64,000 bases of DNA from Neohoeflea coraliihabitans (GCF_019334345.1 NZ_JAHWQX010000001.1:1061001-1125000), one strand, 5' to 3'. Shown: positions 36,277-45,826, counted from the first letter of the stretch. Translations and numbers: made by a program. The notes: a model not told the origin generated them from the sequence alone.

Positions 36277-37843
36277 TCTCGGCCGGTCCCTTATCGCCAG
36301 CGTCGCCCGCATGCCCAACGCTCTGGCGCTTGTCGATGGCGATGTCCGCCTGAGTTACGAAGCATGGTTTTCGCAGATATCCGCGCTCGTCGCCGGTCTG
36401 TCCGACATGGGTCTGACACGCGGTGACCGGATCCTTGTTGCCATGCAAAACAACCGGGCCGCGGCCAGTCTGCACTGGGCCTGCCAGATGGCCGGCGTGA
36501 TCACCGTACCGGTCAATTGGCGCAGCACCGCTGACGAGATTGGTTTCTTCATCGAAAACAGCGCTGCACGCGCCCTAGTGTTCGATAAGTCCAGCGCTGA
36601 AGCGATTGCAGAGGCACCGCAGGCCGTCTCGCTGCCGCGCATAACTTACGGAACAAGCGCTGAAGGCGCACTGGATTACGACGAGATCGTCGCGGCTTCA
36701 GCTCCCGATGCCAGCCCCCAGGCGGGTGCCGATGACTGGTCGATCATGCTTTATACCAGCGGCACCACTGCCCGTCCCAAGGGCGTGCCGCGTCGCCACC
36801 GCACCGAGCGCGCCAGCACCGTGGCCCATATCGCACAGAACCTGATGCCGATGCGGGATGCCACGCTGGGCGTGATGCCGCTCTATCACACGATGGGGGT
36901 GCGCTCGCTCTTGGCGATGACCCTGCTCAACGGCACCTTCGTCTGCCTGCCGCGCTTCAACAGCGCCGTCGCGCTGCGCCTGATCGCCGAAGAGCGCATC
37001 GGCAGCCTGTATCTCGTTCCGACGCTGTATCATGATCTGCTCGATCATCCCGATTTCGCGCAAACCGATTTGTCTTCCGTCAAACGCCTCGGCTTTGCCG
37101 GGGCTTCGATGACCGATGGACTGCTGCAGCGGGTCGACAGGGCATTCCGGCCCGAGCTGTTCGTCAACCATTTTGGCTCCTCGGAGATCTACACCTTCTC
37201 GATCGAGCAGAACGCCGTGGCCAAGCCCGGCTCAGCCGGCAAGGCCGCTTTGAACCAGGATTTGCGCATCGTCGAAATGGGCTCCGGCGATCCCGAGGCC
37301 GTGGTGAAAAGAGGGTCGGAGGGTGAGATCATCGCCACTCTGGCCGGCGACGAAGCCTTCGAGGGCTATTTTCAGAACCCTGCGGCCAACGCAAAGGCAC
37401 TGAAAGATGGCTGGTACTTCACCGGTGACTGCGGCCATTTCGACGAGGATGGCGATCTGTTCGTCACCGGCCGGGTCGATGACATGATCATCACCGGCGG
37501 CGAGAACGTCTCGCCGCTTGAAGTCGAAAGCTGCCTGTCCATGCACGAGGCAGTGGCCGAATGTGCGGTGGTCGGCCTTCCCGACGAGCGCTGGGGCAAG
37601 ATCGTCGTCGCTTTCGTCAAGAAGCGTGGCGAGGTCACCGAAGAGGATCTCGCCGACTATTGCCGCACCACGACTCTCGCCAATTACAAGCGGCCAAAAA
37701 AGTTCGTTTTCGTCACCGAGCTACCGAAATCGCCCGTCGGCAAATTGCTGCGGCGCGATCTGGTCTCAGGAAATTACACTCCCAACACCGCGGCCGCTCA
37801 GGCTGCCCTGAAGGAAAAGACACATGACAGATCCGCGATATAA
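36269..37843 (+). CDS. AMP-forming acyl-CoA ligase
   Basis: This 524-residue member of the ANL family has the phosphate-binding loop MLYTSGTTARPKGVP (about 162-176), the adenine motif GSSEIYTF, YFTGDCGHFDEDG (about 385-397) and the C-terminal catalytic lysine region KSPVGKLLRRDL. It activates a carboxylic acid to its CoA thioester with ATP. An open frame starts at 36149, but ATG 36269 overlaps the iron-sulfur gene by 8 bp and gives a normal N-terminus. Context points to an aromatic or medium-chain acid. Confidence 0.9.
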   Translation: MLDLGRSLIASVARMPNALALVDGDVRLSYEAWFSQISALVAGLSDMGLTRGDRILVAMQNNRAAASLHWACQMAGVITVPVNWRSTADEIGFFIENSAARALVFDKSSAEAIAEAPQAVSLPRITYGTSAEGALDYDEIVAASAPDASPQAGADDWSIMLYTSGTTARPKGVPRRHRTERASTVAHIAQNLMPMRDATLGVMPLYHTMGVRSLLAMTLLNGTFVCLPRFNSAVALRLIAEERIGSLYLVPTLYHDLLDHPDFAQTDLSSVKRLGFAGASMTDGLLQRVDRAFRPELFVNHFGSSEIYTFSIEQNAVAKPGSAGKAALNQDLRIVEMGSGDPEAVVKRGSEGEIIATLAGDEAFEGYFQNPAANAKALKDGWYFTGDCGHFDEDGDLFVTGRVDDMIITGGENVSPLEVESCLSMHEAVAECAVVGLPDERWGKIVVAFVKKRGEVTEEDLADYCRTTTLANYKRPKKFVFVTELPKSPVGKLLRRDLVSGNYTPNTAAAQAALKEKTHDRSAI

Positions 37844-38627
37844 CCACCCGCTCCTGGCTGAACTTGACGGGTTCCGCATCGAAATCGATGCCGAGACGCA
37901 ACGTGGCGACATCGTCCTTGATCGCGCGCCGATGAACGTGATTTCCATGCCGCAGCGCGACCAGTTGCGTGCGGCGTTCGAAGCCCTCGATGCCGATCAG
38001 CGCGTCCGCGTTATCGTGCTGCGCGCCGAGGGCGAGCATTTTTCCTCTGGCGGCTACATCAAGGGCTTCCTCGAAGCCTCGCCCGAGCATGTCAGCCATC
38101 TTGCCGACAACATTGCCGCGCCTTGGCGCTGTGCCAAGCCGGTGATCGCGGCGAACAAGGGCTACACATTCGGGGTCGGCTTCGAAATCTCGCTCGCCTG
38201 CGATTTTCGCATTGCCGCCCGGTCCACCCGCTACGCTCTGCCCGAACAAAAGCTGGGGCAGATCCCCGGATCGGGGGGCTCGGCGCGGCTGCAGGCGCTG
38301 ATCGGACTGGCCCGCACCAAGGATGTGGTCATGCGTTCACGCCGTATCAGCGGCCAGCAGGCTTATGACTGGGGCATTGCTGTCGAACTTGTTGACAACG
38401 AGGCGCTGGAAGAATCCACGGCCAAACTGGTGGCCGAACTGTGCGAGTTCTCGCCGATGGCGCAGCGCACGGCCAAGAAACTGCTCAATGACAGTGAAAA
38501 TGCCACTGTCGCCACTGGCATCGAACTGGAAGGCCACGCCTACAGCCGTCTTCGCCAGTCGGAAGATTTCGCAGAAGGCGTCAAAGCCTTTCACGAAAAG
38601 CGGAAACCGACATTCGTCGGACGCTAG
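37824..38627 (+). CDS. enoyl-CoA hydratase/isomerase-family protein
   Basis: This 267-residue crotonase-fold protein has the oxyanion-hole segments FSSGGYIKGF (about 73-82) and GYTFGVGFEISLACDFRIA (about 112-130). PEQKLGQIPGSGGSARL supplies one of the usual glutamates. It would hydrate, isomerise or cleave the CoA ester made by the ligase, whose gene it overlaps by 20 bp. The second hydratase glutamate is not obvious, so isomerase or lyase chemistry is possible. Confidence 0.88.
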   Translation: MTDPRYNHPLLAELDGFRIEIDAETQRGDIVLDRAPMNVISMPQRDQLRAAFEALDADQRVRVIVLRAEGEHFSSGGYIKGFLEASPEHVSHLADNIAAPWRCAKPVIAANKGYTFGVGFEISLACDFRIAARSTRYALPEQKLGQIPGSGGSARLQALIGLARTKDVVMRSRRISGQQAYDWGIAVELVDNEALEESTAKLVAELCEFSPMAQRTAKKLLNDSENATVATGIELEGHAYSRLRQSEDFAEGVKAFHEKRKPTFVGR

Positions 38628-38661
38628 TCAAACCTGATCGTTTCAATGGGAGGAACTGAAC

Positions 38662-39834
38662 ATGACGATTAAGACCCTGACAGCAAGTGTCGCACTGGCG
38701 GCTCTGATGACCGGCAGCGCCCTGGCGCAGGACGAGCCGATCCGGATTGGTGTGCTGACACCGATTTCCGGCACCTATGCCGGTATCGGTCAGCAGGTCT
38801 CATGGGGCCTGGACATGGCCGCCGAGGAGATCAACGCCGCCGGCGGCATCATGGGCCGGCAGATCGAACTGATCTATGAAGACAGCGAGGCCAACCCGTC
38901 CGTCGCAGTGCAAAAGGCCGAAAAGCTGATGACCTCCGAGGACGTTGACTTCCTCACCGGCACGGTGAACTCGGGCGCCACTCTTGCGGTCGGCCAGGTC
39001 GCCGAACGCGCCGGCAAGCTGATTGCCACCACTGTTTCGTTTTCGGACGCGATCACCGGCGACAAATGTTCGCCGAACGTGTTCCGTGTCAATGCGCGCG
39101 CCGGCCAGCAATCGGCCGCACTCGCAGCCTGGATGAAGCAGGAAAAATCAGGTGCCAAGGTGTTTTATCTCGGACCTGACTACGAGATGGGCCGCTCCAC
39201 GGTCGCGGCATTCAAGTCGAATGCTGAAGCGGTTGGCGCTGAATCCACGGGCGAGGTTTACGCTCCGCTCGATGCCAAGGATTACAGCCAGTATTTCGGC
39301 CGCATCCGCGCCTCCAACCCGGAAGTTCTCTACACCTCTGTCGCAGGCAACGACACGGTGCGTCTGCTCACCCAGATGCAGGATTTCGGCATTCGCGACG
39401 GGCTGACCATCCTTGGCGCCTCCGGCACGGTCACCAGCCAGAACATCAAGGCGATCGGCGCAGCGGCTGAGGGCTTCATCACCGGCGTGGGATATTCAAC
39501 CCTGATCGACACGCCCGAAAACAAGACGTTCGTTGAAGCCTTCAACGAGCGGAACGGCGCCGATCCCGACCTTTACGGTGCTGACAGCTACGGACTGCTT
39601 TTCGCCTACAAGAAGGCGGTGGAAACAGCCGGTGGCACCGGCACTGATGAAGTCCGCGCCGCTCTTGAAGGCCTGGAGTGGGACACGCCTCAGGGCACCA
39701 AGACCATCCGCGCCGGCGACCACCAGGCCATCCAGCCGATGTATGTGGTCCAGATCAAGGACGGTGCCTTCACCATCGCCAACCGGATCGACGGCGAAGC
39801 CGCCATCGGACCGGACACGTGTGAACGGTTCTAA
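38662..39834 (+). CDS. Liv-type ABC transporter periplasmic binding protein
   Basis: This 390-residue protein has a signal peptide (MTIKTLTASVALAALMTGSALA-QD) and the Leu/Ile/Val-binding fold (IRIGVLTPISGTYAGIGQQ; LIYEDSEANPSVAVQKAEKL; ADSYGLLFAYKKAVE). GGGAGGAAC precedes its ATG. In this position it most likely binds the aromatic or other organic acid degraded by the preceding enzymes, as Liv-type binding proteins often do. Confidence 0.9.
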   Translation: MTIKTLTASVALAALMTGSALAQDEPIRIGVLTPISGTYAGIGQQVSWGLDMAAEEINAAGGIMGRQIELIYEDSEANPSVAVQKAEKLMTSEDVDFLTGTVNSGATLAVGQVAERAGKLIATTVSFSDAITGDKCSPNVFRVNARAGQQSAALAAWMKQEKSGAKVFYLGPDYEMGRSTVAAFKSNAEAVGAESTGEVYAPLDAKDYSQYFGRIRASNPEVLYTSVAGNDTVRLLTQMQDFGIRDGLTILGASGTVTSQNIKAIGAAAEGFITGVGYSTLIDTPENKTFVEAFNERNGADPDLYGADSYGLLFAYKKAVETAGGTGTDEVRAALEGLEWDTPQGTKTIRAGDHQAIQPMYVVQIKDGAFTIANRIDGEAAIGPDTCERF

Positions 39835-39856
39835 CAGCAAGAAGGGGGTACAGGGC

Positions 39857-40741
39857 ATGGAAAGCTATCTGCATTACGTCCTGGCACCGCAGATGTTGAA
39901 TGGTCTGGCGCTGGGGATCTCCGTGATCCTCGTCGCGCTCGGTCTGACGATCATCTTCGGCCTGCTTGACGTCATCAACATGAGCCATGGCGAATTCTAT
40001 GCCATCGGCGCCTTTGGTGCGCTGGCGTTGAGCCTGTCAGGCATGAATTACTGGGTGCTGATAGCCCTTGTACCCCTTCTGATGATCCCCTTGGGGATCA
40101 TCACCGAACGCTATCTGATCAGGCGGGTCTATGACGGGGCAGACCGCCACGTCACGACCCTCCTGGTCACCTTCGGGCTGGGACTGATCCTCGAGGACAT
40201 ACTGAAGATCCTGTTCGGCCCGAACACCCACCGCCCGGCAAATCCGTTGCCCGGAGCCACGGATCTTTTCGGCATTGTCATTCCGACCTACCGTCTGTTC
40301 CTGATCGCGATTGGCGCCGTGGTGATCTTGGCGGTGACCTTTGTGGTCTATCGCACGCGCCTCGGCGCCATCGTGCGCGCCGCATCCTTCGACCGCAACA
40401 TGGCGGCCAGCCTCGGTGTGCGCGTTGGGTGGGTCTATTCCGGCGCATTCGCCTTCGGCGTGACCCTGGCGGGCCTGGCCGGCGTGCTGCTTGCACCCGT
40501 CTACTCGGTGTTCCCAACCATGGGACGCGACTTCATCCTGCTCGCCTTCACCGTTGTCATCGTCGGCGGGCTGGGCTCGATCTGGGGTGCGGTGATCGCC
40601 GGAATATTCCTCACCCAGGTACAGGCCATCTCGAGCCTTGTCATTTCTCCGGTCTGGGCCGATCCCATCGTCTTTGGCGTGATGGTGCTCGTCCTCATGT
40701 TCCGACCCCAGGGTCTGTTCGGGAGGATGGGTCATGCGTGA
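39857..40741 (+). CDS. Liv-type ABC transporter permease (LivH-like)
   Basis: This 294-residue permease has the typical N-terminal region LALGISVILVALGLTIIFGLLDVINMSHGEF and ends QGLFGRMG. An open frame begins at 39533 inside the binding-protein gene. ATG 39857 has GAAGGGGG upstream and matches the LivH start. It overlaps the LivM gene by 8 bp. Confidence 0.92.
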   Translation: MESYLHYVLAPQMLNGLALGISVILVALGLTIIFGLLDVINMSHGEFYAIGAFGALALSLSGMNYWVLIALVPLLMIPLGIITERYLIRRVYDGADRHVTTLLVTFGLGLILEDILKILFGPNTHRPANPLPGATDLFGIVIPTYRLFLIAIGAVVILAVTFVVYRTRLGAIVRAASFDRNMAASLGVRVGWVYSGAFAFGVTLAGLAGVLLAPVYSVFPTMGRDFILLAFTVVIVGGLGSIWGAVIAGIFLTQVQAISSLVISPVWADPIVFGVMVLVLMFRPQGLFGRMGHA

Positions 40742-41762
40742 TCGCCTCGATATATCCATGCGCGCCAACCATGTCTTCTTCGCTGTCCTCATGGGCATCG
40801 GGCTGATATGCGTCGCGCTCGCTGTCGCCATGAACGACACCTTCTATCTGCGGCTCGGAACCGAAGCACTGATCCTGGGCGGATTGGCCCTGTCGGTCGA
40901 CATCCTGCTCGGCTTTGGCGGCCTTCTCAGTCTGGGCCAGGCGCTGTATTTCGGCATAGGCGCCTATGTGTCGGCGCTGGTGCTGCGCGAAGTGCCGTCC
41001 TTCTGGCTGGCCATGGCCGCCGCCACCGGCGTCACGCTGCTTGCAGGAATCATCGGCGGACTGATCGCCAACCGGGTTCGCGGCGTCTATTTCGCGCTGA
41101 TCACCTTCGGCATGGCGCAGGTTGTCGCCAAGGTCGTTTACAACACGCGCGAACTCGGCGCATCCGACGGGCTCATCGGCGTACCGGTCCTGGAAATTCC
41201 GCTCGGCGTCATCACGGTGTCGGCCGGCGATCCGCTGGCCTTCTTTCTGCTGACGCTTTCGGTCCTCACGATTCTCTACGCGGCCGTCGCCTATCTGTTC
41301 ACGACGCCCTTCGGCCGCGTTGTCATTGCTCTCAAGGCCAATGAGAAACGTGTGCCGTTCCTGGGTTACAACACTTGGGGGCCGCGCATGGTGTGCTACG
41401 TGGTGGCGGCGCTCGTCGCCGGCATCACCGGCGCGCTCTATCCGATGCTCCGCGGCTTCGTCTCCCCTGAGCTGATGTTCTTCGCCTCCTCGGGAAATGC
41501 GGTCATCATGGTCGTGCTTGGTGGTGTCGGCACCTTGATCGGGGCCTTGTACGGCGCCGTGCTGCTGACATTCCTGAAATCCGTGGTCGGCAGCTATACC
41601 GAACATCATCTAATCGCCATCGGCGTGATTTTCATCTTTGCCATTCTTTTCATGCCCAAGGGGATCATCGGCGTCGCCAAACCCTCACTGGAGCGTCGCC
41701 TCATACGCTTCGATGAACAAACGGATGCCGCACGCATCAAAGCCACCGGGGAACGCGCGTGA
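40734..41762 (+). CDS. Liv-type ABC transporter permease (LivM-like)
   Basis: This 342-residue permease contains LGGLALSVDILLGFGGLLSLGQALYFGIGAY-type segments and the conserved RGVYFALITFGMAQVV, with about eight to nine membrane helices. It forms the channel with the LivH protein. It overlaps LivH by 8 bp and LivG by 4 bp. Confidence 0.92.
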   Translation: MRDRLDISMRANHVFFAVLMGIGLICVALAVAMNDTFYLRLGTEALILGGLALSVDILLGFGGLLSLGQALYFGIGAYVSALVLREVPSFWLAMAAATGVTLLAGIIGGLIANRVRGVYFALITFGMAQVVAKVVYNTRELGASDGLIGVPVLEIPLGVITVSAGDPLAFFLLTLSVLTILYAAVAYLFTTPFGRVVIALKANEKRVPFLGYNTWGPRMVCYVVAALVAGITGALYPMLRGFVSPELMFFASSGNAVIMVVLGGVGTLIGALYGAVLLTFLKSVVGSYTEHHLIAIGVIFIFAILFMPKGIIGVAKPSLERRLIRFDEQTDAARIKATGERA

Positions 41763-42499
41763 AACCCATCCTGCACACAGAAAACTTGAGCATCGCCTTC
41801 GGCGGGCTGAAGGCGGTGGATGCGATCAGCATGTCCGCCACGCCTCACGAGATCACCACGGTGATCGGCCCGAACGGCGCCGGCAAGACCACATTGTTCA
41901 ACCTGATATCCGGCGCCCTGAAGCCGGGCAGCGGCAAGGTGTATCTTGACGGCAAGGATGTCACCCGCTTCGGTCCGGCTCAGTTGCAACATGCCGGGCT
42001 GGCCCGCTCATTTCAGATAACCAACCTCTTTTTCGAGATGACGGTGCGTGAAAACCTTCGTTTGGCCTCGCAGATTCTTGAACCTATCTCGCACGCCGTG
42101 CGCCCATTGCGCCGCACCGGCCGCGCCGCCCGCAAGGTCGATGAATTGATCGAACGGTTCGATTTTCATGACAAGGTGCACGAACAGGTCGGCTATCTCA
42201 GCCACGGGGAACAACGGCGGCTTGAGATTGCCATGTGCCTGGCCTGCGAGCCGAAGCTTCTGATGCTGGATGAACCGACGCAGGGCATGAGCCACGCTGA
42301 TACCGACGAGACCGAAGAACTGATCAAGAGCCTGACCCAGAATGTCTCCATTCTGCTAATCGAGCATGATATCGGCATTGTCATGTCAGTCTCCGATCAC
42401 GTTATCGTCATGCATCAGGGCCAGAAAATTGCGGACGGCACTCCGGCCGAAGTCCGCGCCAACCCCGCTGTCCAGGCGGCCTATTTCGGACATGGGTGA
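41759..42499 (+). CDS. Liv-type ABC transporter ATPase (LivG-like)
   Basis: This 246-residue ATPase has Walker A GPNGAGKTTLFNLISG (about 38-53), the LivG segment GLARSFQITNLFFEMTVREN, signature LSHGEQRRLEIAMCLA (SHGE instead of SGGE, usual for LivG) and Walker B LMLDEPTQGM. It starts at GTG within the LivM stop (GTGA). Confidence 0.93.
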   Translation: MKPILHTENLSIAFGGLKAVDAISMSATPHEITTVIGPNGAGKTTLFNLISGALKPGSGKVYLDGKDVTRFGPAQLQHAGLARSFQITNLFFEMTVRENLRLASQILEPISHAVRPLRRTGRAARKVDELIERFDFHDKVHEQVGYLSHGEQRRLEIAMCLACEPKLLMLDEPTQGMSHADTDETEELIKSLTQNVSILLIEHDIGIVMSVSDHVIVMHQGQKIADGTPAEVRANPAVQAAYFGHG

Positions 42500-42502
42500 G
42501 AT

Positions 42503-43201
42503 ATGCTGAGCATCAAAGACCTTCACAGCCATTATGGACTGAGCCACGTCATTCAGGGCATCTCCCTCGAAGTTGCCGCAGGTGAAATCCTCGGCGTCTT
42601 CGGCCGCAACGGCGTCGGCAAGACAACATTATTGAAGAACATTGCCGGCTGGGTGAAACCGAGTTCCGGCAGTATTGAACTGAACGGTCAGGCGATCGGC
42701 GGCATCGAGCCGGATGCGATCAATCGCGCTGGTCTGGCAATCGTGCCGGAAGACCGACGCATTTTCCCTGGGCTGACGGTGCAGGAAAACCTCGAACTCG
42801 GGCTGCTCGGGCTGAAGGGGGCCAAGCCCGCTTCGAAGCTGAACCCCGTTCTTGAGAGATTCCCGCGGCTGGCCGAACGCGCCAAACAGTCGGCAACCAC
42901 TTTGTCAGGCGGTGAGCAACAGATGCTCTCGCTTGCGCGCATCATGGTTGCCGAACCGCGCGTTGTCCTGATCGACGAGCCTTCCGAAGGCCTGGCGCCG
43001 ATGATCGTTGCCGAAATCTTCGCCATCGTTCGCGAGATGCGAGACGCCGGCTGCGCAGTCGTGCTCGTCGAACAGAACATCCACGAAGCGCTGGCAGTCT
43101 GTGACCGCTTTGTCCTGATCGAGCGGGGCGCAGTCGTTTTTGCAGGCGCGGCGGAAGACGATGCTGCCCGGGCCGCCCTTCTGGAGAAACTGGCGGTGTG
43201 A
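42503..43201 (+). CDS. Liv-type ABC transporter ATPase (LivF-like)
   Basis: This 232-residue ATPase has Walker A GRNGVGKTTLLKNIAG, the LivF segment GLAIVPEDRRIFPGLTVQEN, signature LSGGEQQMLSLARIM and Walker B VLIDEPSEGLAP. It starts 3 bp after livG and its last codons overlap the hydrolase start. Confidence 0.93.
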   Translation: MLSIKDLHSHYGLSHVIQGISLEVAAGEILGVFGRNGVGKTTLLKNIAGWVKPSSGSIELNGQAIGGIEPDAINRAGLAIVPEDRRIFPGLTVQENLELGLLGLKGAKPASKLNPVLERFPRLAERAKQSATTLSGGEQQMLSLARIMVAEPRVVLIDEPSEGLAPMIVAEIFAIVREMRDAGCAVVLVEQNIHEALAVCDRFVLIERGAVVFAGAAEDDAARAALLEKLAV

Positions 43202-43968
43202 CGACGGTTGAGGAGACGCCTGTCGGGCCGATCGAGACGCTCTGGCGGGGAGCGAGGACGGGGCAAGCCGTGGTCTTTCTCCATCACGGTTTCGGAACTG
43301 CAGAATCGATGCGCCCGCTCATGGACGTGTTCTCGCGGCACCGGCCAGATCTTTCTCTCCTGTCCTATTCGCGTCCCGGCTGCGGACGCTCACCGGCCCG
43401 TGCCGCGCACAAGTCCCCGGACTATCTCGAATACGAGGCGCTGCATGTTCTGCCGGCCATCCTGCGGGCCACCGATTTGAGTCCTGTGCACCTGGTCGGT
43501 CACAGCGATGGCGGAAGTATCGCGCTGATCGCCGCTGCCCAGGGCGCGCTGGACATTCGATCCGTCACTGCCATCGCGCCCCACAGCTTTATCGAGGACC
43601 GCACGATTGCGGGGGTGCGTGCGGTCGCCAAATACCGTGATGATCCCGCATTCATGGCCGCGCTTGCCCGGCGTCATGACGATGTCGAGGCGGCTTTTGG
43701 CTCTTGGCTCGACATCTGGCTCGCGCCCGAAATGCAGTCCTGGTCGATTTGTGACCTGTTGGGACAGATCCGCTGTCCGGTGGGCATCATACAGGGCACA
43801 GAAGATGATTTCGGAACCGGCGCACAGCTCGATGTGGTCGCGAAGGCACTGCCGCAATCCCGGGTCCGCACCCGTCTGATCGGCGGCGCCGGGCATGACG
43901 TCTACAAGGAGCAGCCAGCAGCTATCTTCGAGTTTTGGCAAGAGGTGGGGCGATTGCCCCGGCTTTGA
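43198..43968 (+). CDS. alpha/beta hydrolase
   Basis: This 256-residue protein has the nucleophile elbow VGHSDGGSIALI (Ser about 102) and a C-terminal His in GGAGHDV (about 229). An acid residue, probably in GTEDDFGTG (about 201-209), completes the triad. HHGFGTAES supplies the oxyanion hole. It may cleave an ester or C-C bond, or a CoA thioester, in the same pathway. It starts at GTG within the LivF stop and is the last gene before a strong terminator. Confidence 0.87.
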   Translation: MTTVEETPVGPIETLWRGARTGQAVVFLHHGFGTAESMRPLMDVFSRHRPDLSLLSYSRPGCGRSPARAAHKSPDYLEYEALHVLPAILRATDLSPVHLVGHSDGGSIALIAAAQGALDIRSVTAIAPHSFIEDRTIAGVRAVAKYRDDPAFMAALARRHDDVEAAFGSWLDIWLAPEMQSWSICDLLGQIRCPVGIIQGTEDDFGTGAQLDVVAKALPQSRVRTRLIGGAGHDVYKEQPAAIFEFWQEVGRLPRL

Positions 43969-43977
43969 GACGAGAAA

Positions 43978-44004
43978 AATCCGCCTGGCTTGACCAGGCG
44001 GATT
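43978..44004. terminator. bidirectional rho-independent terminator
   Basis: AATCCGCCTGG and CCAGGCGGATT form a perfect 11-bp stem with a 5-base loop. On the minus strand it is followed by TTTTT, making it a classical terminator for the PRC-barrel gene. On the plus strand it lies 10 bases after the hydrolase stop and closes the molybdenum hydroxylase operon, with a weaker T-tract. Confidence 0.88.
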
Positions 44005-44028
44005 ATCAGTTCAGCTATTTTCGCTGCA

Positions 44029-45516
44029 TCAGTTCATATTGACTTCGATCTGCTCTTCATCCGGCAGTTCCAGATCATCGTCATAGTCAAAATCATCGGC
44101 TGCCTCGATCTGATCCTCGGTGAGGGTCGTGATCACCAGCTGGTCGCCGCGAAGATTGACGTTCGTCATCGGCACCGGAACTTCTTTCTCGCCAATGCCG
44201 AGGAAGCCGCCGCTTCCGACCACCAGATGCGTTTCACCGTTGATCTTGATGAAGCCTTCCGGTTCGCCGAGATCTTCACCGCCAGCGGTCACCACTGTCA
44301 TGTCCATCAGCTGATCGACGGTCATGGTCTGAGCGGAGGTCGCCTGCGGCTGGTCACTGGAAGCAGTGTCGCTGGCCATCTCTTCTGCCGGCTCTTCAGT
44401 GGAATTCATGTCACTGGCGGCCTGGTCTGCCGCCTGGTCTGCCGGCTGTTCGGCTTCTGTGCCTTCGTCCGGAGCCAGTTGGCCGGTCGCCGATGCATCC
44501 TGCTGCGGCTGTTCCTGCCCCTGCTGCTGCATCTGCTGGCGGCGCTGCTCGCGCTCTTCCGCCGTTTCCAGAATAATTTCGGCTTCACCGCTCTGCTGGA
44601 TTTCGATCGACGGCTTCTCCGACATCATCACCGAAACCTTCGGCTCGACCCGCTGATACGAGATGCGCGGCTCGCCACTTTCATACGAGTAGCTGGGCTG
44701 GTTGTCCGTACCGACGATCTCAACCTGTGGCTCCGACTGGACGAGCTGGGTATCACCCTCGACGCGCTGCGTACCATCGTCGGCCATCGCGTTCTGTTGC
44801 GTGCCCTCTGCGCCGTCGGCTTGTTCGTCAAGATCGATGTCGACATTCAGCTGCGGATCGCCCTGGGTCACTGTGATTTGCGGCTCGCCCTGGGTGACCT
44901 CGATCTGCGGATCAGGATCACTCACCTGCACCTGAGGCTCGGAACGCAGGACGTAAACGCGCGGTGCCGGGATATCGACACGGACAATGATTTCAGGGAT
45001 TTCGACCGAAACGTTCGGCTGTTGTTGTTCGAGCTCGACCTCGAGGCCCTCCTGCGTGATATCAACCTGCGGCTGCTGTTTGGTCACCCGAACATTTGGC
45101 GCCGGCACCTGCACGTCGACATTCGGCTCTGGAACCGTGACCTCGGCCTCGCCTTCGACAGTCACCGTCTCTGAAACATCGACTTCTTCACTGAGCTTCT
45201 CGCTGTCTTCGGCGCGCACCTCTTCGCTATCCTCGGCGCGCATATCCGCATTGCCGGCGTCGGCAATCTGTTCCTGCAACGTGCTGCACTCTTGCGCCCG
45301 GTCCTCGTTCAAAGCTGCGACCACAGCCTCCGCCGAAACCGTGTCCACCGGCTCCTGGCGGTCCATGATCAACTGCCCGAGCTCGCGGCATTCCGCGCTC
45401 TTGCCTTCCAGCTGTTCAGGATTGATCTCGATGGTCTGCGCTGAAGCACTCATCGTGAAGGGAAGGACGAAGGCCGTGCTGATCAACAGCTGGCGGTGGG
45501 TCAAATATTTTAGCAT
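44029..45516 (-). CDS. secreted PRC-barrel protein with proline-spaced beta repeats
   Basis: This 495-residue protein has a signal peptide (about 1-27, ending TMSASAQ) and a short helical region with two Cys (42, 77). Residues about 128-305 carry roughly fourteen short repeats of the type P-x-(V/I)-x-(V/I) spaced nine to ten residues apart (EPQVQV, DPQIEV, EPQITV, DPQLNV). A Gln/Glu/Ala-rich linker (about 315-395), a PRC-barrel domain (about 398-470, DLGEPEGFIKINGETHLVVG) and an acidic tail follow. GGGAGATTGAG precedes ATG 45516. The low-complexity design suggests an extended periplasmic or surface spacer carrying a PRC barrel. Its role is unknown. Confidence 0.75.
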   Translation of the reverse strand: MLKYLTHRQLLISTAFVLPFTMSASAQTIEINPEQLEGKSAECRELGQLIMDRQEPVDTVSAEAVVAALNEDRAQECSTLQEQIADAGNADMRAEDSEEVRAEDSEKLSEEVDVSETVTVEGEAEVTVPEPNVDVQVPAPNVRVTKQQPQVDITQEGLEVELEQQQPNVSVEIPEIIVRVDIPAPRVYVLRSEPQVQVSDPDPQIEVTQGEPQITVTQGDPQLNVDIDLDEQADGAEGTQQNAMADDGTQRVEGDTQLVQSEPQVEIVGTDNQPSYSYESGEPRISYQRVEPKVSVMMSEKPSIEIQQSGEAEIILETAEEREQRRQQMQQQGQEQPQQDASATGQLAPDEGTEAEQPADQAADQAASDMNSTEEPAEEMASDTASSDQPQATSAQTMTVDQLMDMTVVTAGGEDLGEPEGFIKINGETHLVVGSGGFLGIGEKEVPVPMTNVNLRGDQLVITTLTEDQIEAADDFDYDDDLELPDEEQIEVNMN

Positions 45517-45826
45517 CTCAATCTCCCGGTTGCGTATAGCGAAAAAACCACGACCGTCCGCTGCTCGCTCCATTGCGGCGGGCCGACAGGTGAAGCAGCG
45601 ATCGGGTGTTGCAAACCAACGTGCTAGGGTGGGAAACGTTCCGCCGAACCAGTGAGAAAGGAAGGCGACGGCTAAGGGGGCCCCGTGCGGCACGCCACCT
45701 CCAACGTCTTCGAGGCAAACGCGCAGAGATGCCCACTTGTCGGTCGAGCCGATGCCCTCGCGGCAGGCACTCGCTTGTTGCCTCGGTTTCAAACTCAGGC
45801 TAGGTTTGATGCAAAGGAGCATCGTG
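45517..45826. other. intergenic region between the PRC-barrel gene and the small unknown gene
   Basis: These 310 bases separate two divergently transcribed genes. They must hold both promoters, but I see no convincing -35/-10 pair, dyad or small gene in them. Short open frames here have no ribosome-binding sites or recognisable products. Confidence 0.5.
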
